Source: Globobulimina sp. (Eukaryota; Foraminifera; Rotaliida). Taken from it: a stretch of DNA of 5,368 nucleotides. The position numbers and the translations under genes are program-made. The stretch covers positions 1 through 5,368 of the forward strand of contig PIVH01000612.1 of NCBI GenBank assembly GCA_003354225.1, read 5' to 3'. The notes beneath the pieces are model-generated. The model ran no database searches. It saw only the letters and a program-made list of their open reading frames with translations, and was not told the origin of the DNA. Positions 1 through 5,368 of this stretch are shown piece after piece. Each line of letters opens with the position of its first letter. The first letter of the stretch is position 1.

Positions 1-464
1 CGAAATTGTACATAGAATAATAATATGCGTACTGCAAATACCATTAATTTGCAAATATAATATGGACAAATAGAAACAATACACCGTCGTATGACAACGA
101 TATACTGTCAGATAGAAACAATAATAAGATATTTGCTGGACATTTGTGACAAGTTTATAGCAACTTTGCATCCTTCGTATACAGTCCATAATTACATACA
201 TTTCAGGTTTCCGGGATGACTCCGAAATTTTATGTCATACAGTATCTCAAAATTTAGTTTGACGATTAGCAAGGTTTTTGGGTTAGCTAGAGTGGTTTTC
301 AAGTTAGGTTGAAGATTTCTACATATAATAATTAAAAACAAAAACACATTGAAAAACATCTACAAACCAGAAACACTAAAAACATTCTAAATGATAATTA
401 GAAAAAAATCCAATAAAAATTATAATTAAGACTAAACGACTAATCAATGATATTTGTGGATACT
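1..464. other. 3' flank of SPRY gene, no gene seen
   Basis: No long open frame, tRNA or rRNA signature is visible on either strand. The part next to the SPRY gene (about 310-464) is A-rich on the plus strand with repeated AAAAAC tracts, as expected for a transcribed T-rich 3' end followed by spacer. I see no AATAAA on the minus strand directly after the SPRY stop; an AATAAA occurs only on the plus strand at 412-417. The block at about 80-300 is less AT-rich than its surroundings. It holds a 12-base direct repeat (70-81 and 112-123) and a small imperfect hairpin (208-227). It could be ordinary spacer or an old repeat copy. Confidence 0.6.
70..123. repeat. 12-base direct repeat ATAGAAACAATA
   Basis: ATAGAAACAATA occurs at 70-81 and again at 112-123, 42 bases apart, in the gene-free left flank. 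The flanking bases differ. The length is modest for AT-rich DNA, so chance is possible. Confidence 0.4.
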
Positions 465-2018
465 TTAAAGTAATTGAAGTGAATAAATATCAGAATTTAA
501 TGCAACAGCTAACGAATATTCCTTATTTAAATCTAAATCATAAAAAGCTATTCCAAGATCTTCATCATCCACAGAAAATTTAACCACACCGCCATGTCTA
601 CCAAGATTTCTTTTTGAATGAGCTTTGATATTTGTTTTTGCCGTTGTTTTACCACTCAAATCCATGCCTGGTGTTAAATGCATATCCAATTCAATTCCAA
701 TCACACTTCCAACATAAAATGGAATCCCATATACTTTGCCGCGTGTTTTTTTATGAAATATTTTACCATTCCAACCTTAAAAACATGCAAATATATAACA
801 CAATTACAATACATATATTATATATGCAATACCATAAAGGCCAAATCCACCAAACGGTTTCAACCAAAATCCACATTGTTTATCCTGCGATTTCCGTTTA
901 TCAGATTGGATTACACCCAACACCACATCCGCTGGTTTGCGCTTTCCAGCTGCAGTTCTTTTTTCTTTTATCCGTTGGCATATCTTAATATTCCAGCGTT
1001 TACTTTGTGATTTGCGCACTTTTATACTTCCAAAAGCATTGTACCAACCACCTTTAATTGCAGCAGTACGCCACAAATCCGCATCATACGTATTGTATAC
1101 GATATGATTTAATTGAAAAGCATCCCACCATTCTGTCGATAATTTAATATCGACATCAATCAATCTGCATAACTCTTTACGTGGCACAAATAAACGGATC
1201 TTATCATGTTTGCTATATTGTGCTTGTACTGCGATATCATTATCTTTATTGTTGCGCCATGAGTCAATATATAAGCTTGCTTTTGATTTTGCTCTGGATG
1301 CATTTTCTGCAATTTTCGTAGCAAAAATGGATAACCTCTCATACTTTGACATCGCTTCGGGCTCTCTGTCGTTATTATTATTTGCTAACGTTTGTGCTGC
1401 TTTTTCCTTTTCTTCTTCTTCTGCTTTTATACGTTGTTGTTCTTCAAATTGTTTTTCTCGTTCGATTTCTATTTCTAATCCTTTTTCAGTTAATTCATTT
1501 TTTAATTCTTGAATGCGTTGCAATGATTTCTCTTTTTGTTCGCTATAAAATATATTCAGTTTATATATTAACAGCGATTTTTTATTGACGATTTGTTCAA
1601 TAATTTCGGCAAATTGTTGTTCCATTAATGCTTCACTATGTTTTTGCTCTTGTTGTGATTTATATATTTCCTGTTGCAAGGAACGTATTGCTAAATGAAT
1701 ACTATTCATATATGATGATTCTTGGTATTCTTTTTCTTCTGCTTTTATGTTAACGTTAGCGGGCTGTTCTGATGTTGTTGCTTCGCCATTTGGTGCTGCT
1801 CCTGGTTCGTTGCAGGGAGTTAGGTTTGGGTTAGTATCATCTACGAAATGTTGTCCAGGTGTTTTAATATTTGGGCTGCGTAGTGTATCACCGGGAGCCG
1901 GTGTCACATTACAAATACCATCATCGTTATTGTATAATTCAGAATCACCACTCGATGATAATTCAGATATAGGTTCTTGAGAATGATAGCCTTCTTCTTT
2001 ATATTGAGGTGTGGCCAT
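465..2018 (-). CDS. Coiled-coil SPRY-domain protein (two exons)
   Basis: Join the minus-strand exons 2018-833 and 775-465 to give 498 residues. The ATG at 2018 sits in a good context (A at -3, G at +4) and opens the frame. Residues 1-90 are Ser/Pro/Asp-rich and probably disordered. Residues about 105-215 are Gln/Glu/Lys-rich heptad-like sequence, a long coiled coil likely to oligomerise. Residues about 250-498 form a SPRY-type module: GGWYNAFGS (323-331), RWNIKI (341-346), VVLGVI (365-370), FGLYGWNGKIFH (392-403), YGIPFY..GSVIGIELDM (411-427), then KFSVDDEDLGIAFYDLD (461-477) and a closing Y..AVAL strand (482-488). This order fits the family's GxxIGxxLDxxxGxxxFxxNxxxLGxAF pattern, although about 30 residues, many basic, separate LDM from KFS. 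SPRY domains bind partner proteins. With a coiled coil but no RING or B-box visible, this looks like an oligomeric adaptor rather than a TRIM ubiquitin ligase. The partner is unknown. Confidence 0.85.
776..832 (-). other. Spliceosomal intron in the SPRY gene (57 bases)
   Basis: On the minus strand exon 1 ends TTTATG, the intron reads GTATTG...TTTTTAAG, and exon 2 begins GTTGGAATGG. It is phase 1 (G|GT gives Gly396). Reading through reaches a stop within the intron and breaks the SPRY domain. Splicing instead gives GLYGWNGKIFH followed by the canonical SPRY core, which is strong internal support. Confidence 0.88.
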
Positions 2019-2178
2019 TTTTATATTTAACTTTTTGATTTTGAAAGAAAAGAATTGTTAAAAAACGCTTTAAGCTAACTATATATATAATTAATTATTT
2101 AATATAATTACACCACCTTAATTATAAGATTAATAAAAAAAGAAGGTATGAAAAAAAGAAACGGTATGAAAAAAGAAG
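2019..2178. other. Intergenic gap: kinase 3' end and SPRY promoter
   Basis: This 160-base gap must hold both the 3' end of the kinase transcript and the promoter of the SPRY gene. A TATATATAT run (2081-2089) about 65 bases upstream of the SPRY ATG could act as a TATA-like element. An ATTAAA on the minus strand (2098-2103) is a possible variant poly(A) signal for the kinase gene. Both are weak in such AT-rich DNA. The right part is an A-rich repeat ladder listed separately. Confidence 0.5.
2135..2177. repeat. Short imperfect tandem repeat A7GAA-GGTATG
   Basis: On the plus strand the units are AAAAAAAGAAGGTATG (2135-2150), AAAAAAAGAAACGGTATG (2151-2168) and a partial AAAAAAGAA (2169-2177). The period is 16-18 bases. 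Read as kinase mRNA this is a pyrimidine ladder, TTCTTTTTT(T)CATACC, starting directly at the stop codon. It could be replication slippage or a 3'-end processing or RNA-binding element. Confidence 0.6.
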
Positions 2179-3853
2179 CTAAAAATCATATAAAAAGGGA
2201 TAATGATACGAATGATGAGCTAAGTGATTAATAACTTTGTGTTGTTGATGGCATGAAAACATTTTCTTAACAGCTGAATGTTTTGGTGTGTTTGTATATT
2301 GTTTATTATATATTTTATTCCAATCAATAATTTGAAAAAATGGATGAGATTTAATATCATTGATATCATTATTTAATGAATTTTTACCGAGTCTGTTTTT
2401 AGGATTTTTACTTAATAATCCACAAACAATATCTTTTAAGTGTTGATTCTGAATATCTGAATGTGTATTTACTATATTACCAATGTTATGACTTATAATA
2501 TTTGTATAAATTGTAACAACATCGTCGGCCTCAAATGGCGTAAATCCAGTAAACATTTCAAATATCAAAATGCCCAGCGACCACCAATCAACACCCACCG
2601 AATACCCTTCTTCACTTAAAATCATTTCTGAAGCTAAATAATCCGGTGTACCACATAACGTTTTTGTTAAATAGTTTGCATTTTTATGTAGTTTTGTGCT
2701 GAAACCGAAATCGATGAGTTTTAAATAGCCATCATTAGAATACATTAAATTTTCTGGATATATTTTCATGAGAACACATTTCATGAATTCACGGAATCAC
2801 GGTACATATTTGTAAAACGATTGTTATTCAATTACAAATATTTGAGCAAGTAATAAGACACTGCGCAAAAATAAACATACAAATGTAAACTGATTCGGTT
2901 CATTTGGTATACACAATGCAAGTGTTTACACGGATTTGTGTGTTTATCGTGGCACATTGTCATAAAATGTGTTGTCAGTCGAATGGGCGAAATACCTGGT
3001 TTTAAATCTCTGTAAATTATATTTTTCGAATGTAAATATTCAAATATTAATACAATTTGCGAGGAATAAAAGACACACTGAGTAACACTCAAACCATTAT
3101 ATGTTTGTAATAAATCAAAAAATTCACATCCCATTGGTAATAATTCAAATGCCAAATAAACGTAATTTATATCTTCAAATGATAATAATAAAGATATTAT
3201 AAATGGATGTTTTAAACGCGTTTCTTTCAATATTTCACACTCATTTTCAATATGTTTCTCTTGTTTCATTTCAATTAATCTTTTTTTATCCAATATTTTT
3301 ATTGCATATTCTTTTCTTGTTTCCTTATGTTGGCATAAACGAACAATGCCAAACGTTCCTGTTTTTGTTGTGTATGTTTTCGTGTTTAATTACAATGTAT
3401 ACATAATCTCAAAAACTAACCTGTTCCCAATATACGTTTCAGATTAAATTCAAAGATTACTATTTTTTTATGAAAACATTGCAGACATAAATTGATTATA
3501 ACAGATGGTATTAAATAATGTGTCTGTAATCTTAAATATCCACAAATTAATATCTCATCAAATATTTTTTTGTTTTCAATGTACGAACAGACTGCCTTCA
3601 TATTTGTTTTTATTGTTTCTGGTTTTATATCTTTGCAGAGTCGTTGAATATATTTGCAATGCGTTTCATTGTAGCGAACTTTTAACCATTCCCCTTCTGA
3701 ATCATTAATAATCTGTAATATTTTCCCATTGTACCAGCATTTTTTTGATCGTGAATAAATTCTACATAATGACCCTTCCTTCCATAAGTTACGAATGCGT
3801 AATTCTGGTGAATCATTCAGATACGCTGTTGTGGCAGCTGCAGTGTCTGTCAT
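2179..3853 (-). CDS. AGC-family Ser/Thr kinase with Tudor-like N-terminus
   Basis: Join minus-strand exons 3853-3421, 3358-2996 and 2753-2179 to give 456 residues. The start is the first ATG after an in-frame stop; the upstream TTG is not a plausible eukaryotic start. Residues about 22-80 form a small aromatic-rich Tudor/SH3-like module (W24, IYSRS, W40-Y-N-G, GEWLKVRY). Residues about 103-128 carry GYLR....IPSVIINLCL. The kinase domain covers about 138-400: Gly loop GTGTFG (143-148), AIK Lys165, helix-C Glu184, YRDLKPEN (260-267, catalytic Asp262), DFG Asp280, TLCGTP with activation-loop Thr297, Asp321 in DWWSLG, and R386 in KNRLG. YRDLKPEN, TLCGTP and DVKxHPFF-like DIKSHPFF mark the AGC group, nearest PKG/PKA by eye. 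All catalytic residues are present, so it should phosphorylate Ser/Thr. Oddities are ASE for APE (306-308), no cyclic-nucleotide domain, and a His-rich C-tail ending in Phe without a clear FxxF motif. Confidence 0.9.
2754..2995 (-). other. Kinase intron 2 (242 bases), splits KP|EN
   Basis: The minus strand reads ...AAACCAG|GTATTTCG...ATATATCCAG|AAAATTTAATG. It is phase 1 and rebuilds Glu266 of YRDLKPEN exactly. The open frame that runs on from exon 2 into this intron gives no kinase-like sequence. The intron is about four times longer than the other two in the window and contains a 10-base perfect inverted repeat. Confidence 0.9.
2806..2841. repeat. 10-base perfect inverted repeat in kinase intron 2
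   Basis: ATATTTGTAA (2806-2815) and TTACAAATAT (2832-2841) are exact reverse complements separated by 16 bases. In the transcript they could form a hairpin within the intron, near its 3' splice site (the intron ends at 2754). Confidence 0.6.
3359..3420 (-). other. Kinase intron 1 (62 bases), splits the Gly loop
   Basis: The minus strand reads GGGAACAG|GTTAGTTTTT...CAAAAACAG|GAACGTTTGGC. It is phase 1 and rebuilds Gly145 of GTGTFG. Without removal the frame stops at the TAG in GTTAG. Splicing joins the ATP-binding loop to IVRLCQ...EYAIK, so the call is well supported. Confidence 0.92.
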
Positions 3854-3866
3854 TATATTCAATATT

Positions 3867-3893
3867 CTAGTTGTTGAACAAAGAAGTTTTCAT
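3867..3893 (-). other. Possible upstream ORF in the kinase leader
   Basis: The minus strand shows ATG AAA ACT TCT TTG TTC AAC AAC TAG, eight codons plus stop. It ends 13 bases before the kinase ATG at 3853 and is in another frame. If transcription starts upstream of 3893 it could reduce kinase translation. The transcription start is unknown. Confidence 0.3.
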
Positions 3894-4004
3894 TAAGATT
3901 AAGGATTGCTTGGAAATTATAATTAAGTAGAATGACATAGAAAATAACTAAAACAATCATTAATTACACAATGGAAAGAAAAAAAAACAAACGAAAATAA
4001 TAAA

Positions 4005-4016
4005 TACATGCATGTA
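4005..4016. other. 12-base perfect palindrome TACATGCATGTA
   Basis: TACATGCATGTA is a perfect palindrome between two co-oriented genes, about 150 bases upstream of the kinase ATG. A dimeric DNA-binding protein could use such a site. Being the only copy seen here, it may also be chance. Confidence 0.4.
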
Positions 4017-4055
4017 AAATGATAAAATAATAAATAATAAGTAGAGAAATTGAGT

Positions 4056-4061
4056 TTTATT
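4056..4061 (-). promoter_or_regulatory. Candidate poly(A) signal AATAAA for the Lys-rich gene
   Basis: The minus strand reads CAG TAA T AATAAA AC, so the hexamer begins one base after the stop codon at 4065-4063. It is followed by T-rich sequence and by TTATTATTT repeats. The position implies an extremely short 3' UTR, plausible in a compact genome. In AT-rich DNA the hexamer arises easily by chance. Confidence 0.4.
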
Positions 4062-4062
4062 A

Positions 4063-5301
4063 TTACTGAGTTTGATTTTTAAGCCATTGACTTTCTTTTT
4101 GCATTGAAAATAACATAGCATTTGTTTGTTGTTGTCTTAATTGTGCCTGTTGCTGTTGCCTTAATTGTGCTTGCCGTTGAGGCCTGAATTGTTGATTCAT
4201 GACTTGATTTATTGAATTATTTATCGAATTTAATTGATTTACACTATTAATCTCAGTGATATTATTAATATTTTGTATATTTTGTATGGTTTGATAATGA
4301 ATGTTTGGTGGATTAAATATTGGCCGTATTGCATTATTTCTATTTATTAATGGCAGTCGAGGTATGATCGGCGGTGCAGGCAATGTACTTAAATCCGGCA
4401 CCAATGGCAATAAATTATTATTATTATTACATTTTTTCTTAATTTCTTTGGATTTTACCCGCGATATCGATTTACTTTTTTTCTTACAATCTTTATCTTT
4501 TTTACTTTTTTTCTTTGCTGATTTTTTATGTTTCCTTTTCTTTTTGTTTTTCTTTTTTCTTTTTGACATTTCATAGTCAGAATCACCATCTTCTTCATCT
4601 TCCGTCCGTTCTGAATCAGATAACTCTTGCTTTCCTCTCTTTTTTTTGGTTATAATAAATTCGTCCTCCGAATCATCGTCTTGATCACGACGTTTTTTTC
4701 TCTTTTTTTTCGTTTTGGTTTGTTTCTTTTTTGCTTTTTTAGGCTTTTTCATCAATGGATCATCAAAAGCAACAATTTTTTTGCTGCTACAGCCGACCTT
4801 GCCGCTCCTTGAGCTCCTCGACCGCGTATTCCTTAATCCGTAATATTGATATTCTGGCAAGGTTTGCGTCCATTTATTTGTATCTGGTTTCCATGCATGG
4901 TCAGATATGTCCTCATCACCGTCATTGTCCTCTGATGACTCAAATAATTTATCCTCGCTATGACCACTCGATGACGACGCCGTATCTACATATTCTTCAA
5001 TATCATACCTTATATCCTCATTATTGTGATCCACCGCTATTTCATGTGTGATTTGTTGGATTTTAAATTGCTTATCCTTTTCATATCGGTTTTGTACTTT
5101 TTTCTTCCTGATATCCAAATTATACTTCCTCGCACCAGGCGGATACGCATAAATTACTTTTTTATGTTCCCATTCGGTGCCAATCAGTGGCGATTTGTCA
5201 TTTAATTCGGTTTTCAGAAAATCAAAGGACGGCGTACCTTTTAATTGTTTGGTCAACACCCGATTGCCTCTATTTTTTGTATAGATTCTATGATTTTTAA
5301 G
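4063..5301 (-). CDS. Lys-rich, probably nuclear protein, 5' end unresolved
   Basis: The frame is open on the minus strand from 5301 to the TAA at 4065-4063. No ATG occurs before the codon at about 4752, so the true start lies upstream in another exon or frame. Numbering from the GTG at 5259, residues 1-60 (LKGTPSFDFL..., GTEWEHKKVIYAYPPGARKY) look folded and may be a conserved N-terminal region, but I do not recognise the family. Residues 98-121 are Ser/Asp/Glu-rich. Residues 171-276 alternate Lys/Arg blocks with acidic Ser patches (DDDSEDE, SDSERTEDEEDGDSDYE) that look like casein kinase 2 sites. Residues 285-320 are Pro/Leu-rich. Residues 321-398 are Asn/Gln-rich, including a doubled QAQLRQQQ unit. 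The Lys/Arg blocks imply nuclear or nucleolar location and nucleic-acid or chromatin contact. That role is inference only. Confidence 0.75.
   Translation of the reverse strand, partial: LKNHRIYTKNRGNRVLTKQLKGTPSFDFLKTELNDKSPLIGTEWEHKKVIYAYPPGARKYNLDIRKKKVQNRYEKDKQFKIQQITHEIAVDHNNEDIRYDIEEYVDTASSSSGHSEDKLFESSEDNDGDEDISDHAWKPDTNKWTQTLPEYQYYGLRNTRSRSSRSGKVGCSSKKIVAFDDPLMKKPKKAKKKQTKTKKKRKKRRDQDDDSEDEFIITKKKRGKQELSDSERTEDEEDGDSDYEMSKRKKKNKKKRKHKKSAKKKSKKDKDCKKKSKSISRVKSKEIKKKCNNNNNLLPLVPDLSTLPAPPIIPRLPLINRNNAIRPIFNPPNIHYQTIQNIQNINNITEINSVNQLNSINNSINQVMNQQFRPQRQAQLRQQQQAQLRQQQTNAMLFSMQKESQWLKNQTQ
4126..4173 (-). repeat. Coding tandem repeat, 2 x 24 bases (QAQLRQQQ)
   Basis: Two adjacent eight-residue units, QAQLRQQQ, lie in the Gln-rich tail of the Lys-rich protein. 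Their codons differ at some third positions, so the duplication is not brand new. Such units often vary in copy number between strains. Confidence 0.7.
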
Positions 5302-5368
5302 CTAGAAGCCGTGCTGTTTTTGAATGGGCGCATTGTTCCATGTATGCGGAGACATATAGCCCGGATAT
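5302..5368 (-). other. Upstream part of Lys-rich gene: intron or frame-shifted exon
   Basis: A TAG at 5304-5302 closes the Lys-rich frame, in the context TTCTAG|CTT, which could be a 3' splice site. Other AG sites suitable as acceptors end at 5288 and 5270. A second minus-strand frame is open from the window edge (5366) to a TGA at 5255-5253 and includes an ATG at 5333. It overlaps the Lys-rich frame by about 45 bases. The region is visibly less AT-rich than the introns and spacers elsewhere in the window, which favours coding sequence. I cannot decide between an intron and a frame break. Confidence 0.4.

Larger units (their letters stand above)
3854..4062. other. Intergenic gap: Lys-rich gene 3' end and kinase 5' leader
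   Basis: About 210 bases hold the 3' end of the Lys-rich gene and the promoter and leader of the kinase gene. The sequence is very AT-rich, with an A8-9 run near 3979 and TAA/AAT repeats near 3996-4040. A 12-base palindrome and an AATAAA hexamer, listed separately, lie in it. A short upstream ORF precedes the kinase start. No structural RNA is evident. Confidence 0.55.

Noticed and set aside
208-227. Hairpin TTTCCGGGATGACTCCGAAA as a structured RNA or terminator
   Set aside because: The stem has an internal mismatch and a wobble pair, no T-tract follows, and bacterial-type terminators are not expected in this genome.
255-320. TTAGGTT and GGTTAG words as telomere-like repeat
   Set aside because: They are isolated single copies with no tandem array.
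632-1588. Several plus-strand open frames of 80-118 codons across the SPRY gene
   Set aside because: They are antisense to a gene with clear domain structure. Their proteins are low-complexity, Phe/Ser/Leu-rich mirrors of the coiled-coil codons.
2832-2995. Continuation of kinase exon 2 past LKP into a longer open frame
   Set aside because: The residues lose all kinase similarity exactly at a GT donor, and joining to 2753 rebuilds KPEN and the rest of the domain.
3854-3862. TTG start three codons upstream of the kinase ATG
   Set aside because: Non-ATG initiation is rare in eukaryotes, and a good in-frame ATG lies at 3853-3851.
4301-5051. Plus-strand Phe/Leu-rich frames that look like membrane segments
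   Set aside because: They are the antisense of Lys codons (AAA/AAG read as TTT/CTT) in the Lys-rich gene, not real transmembrane proteins.
5257-5259. GTG as start codon of the Lys-rich protein
   Set aside because: Introns show a eukaryotic gene, where GTG starts are rare. The frame stays open upstream to 5301, so a missing exon or frame break is more likely.
465-5301. Giant-virus origin of the kinase and low-complexity genes
   Set aside because: Three short spliceosomal GT-AG introns in two neighbouring genes fit a nuclear genome much better, and no viral hallmark gene is present.
1-5368. tRNA, rRNA, CRISPR array, insertion sequence or prokaryotic operon signals
   Set aside because: No tRNA box pattern, no regularly spaced repeats, no transposase frame and no ribosome-binding-site spacing were found; the introns exclude a bacterial operon.

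Overview
The window is AT-rich nuclear DNA from a unicellular eukaryote. Three protein-coding genes lie head to tail, all on the minus strand. Two of them are cut by short GT-AG introns whose removal restores continuous, recognisable domains. Homopolymer runs, Asn/Gln/Lys-rich protein segments and short intergenic gaps (about 160-210 bases) point to a compact protist genome. The N-terminal domain of the kinase gene and the IP..II.LCL motif after it resemble, from memory, segments common in predicted proteins of the foraminiferan Reticulomyxa filosa. A rhizarian or foraminiferan source is therefore my best guess, but I could not test it.

Layout from left to right (the minus-strand genes read right to left):
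- 1-464: no gene seen. It is the 3' flank of the SPRY gene, with a slightly less AT-rich block at about 80-300.
- 465-2018: a two-exon gene for a 498-residue protein with an acidic, low-complexity N-terminus, a long coiled coil and a C-terminal SPRY domain. The 57-base intron falls inside the SPRY domain.
- 2019-2178: a short intergenic gap with an A-rich/T-rich repeat ladder that runs into the end of the kinase gene.
- 2179-3853: a three-exon gene for a 456-residue AGC-type Ser/Thr kinase, closest by eye to the PKG/PKA group. A small Tudor/SH3-like domain replaces any regulatory cyclic-nucleotide domain. The introns are 62 and 242 bases long and cut the Gly-rich loop and the catalytic KPEN motif.
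- 3854-4062: an intergenic gap with a possible upstream ORF, a 12-base palindrome and a poly(A)-signal hexamer for the next gene.
- 4063 to about 5301 or beyond: the 3' part of a gene for a highly charged, Lys-rich, probably nuclear protein with a Gln/Asn-rich tail. Its start is not resolved in the window.

All three solved introns are phase 1. Nothing in the sequence shows that the three genes act in one pathway. The shared orientation is compatible with independent transcription from short promoters. The clearest unusual point is the kinase architecture, a Tudor/SH3-like module plus an AGC kinase. Next come a SPRY domain with a basic insertion and an unresolved reading-frame change at the right edge.
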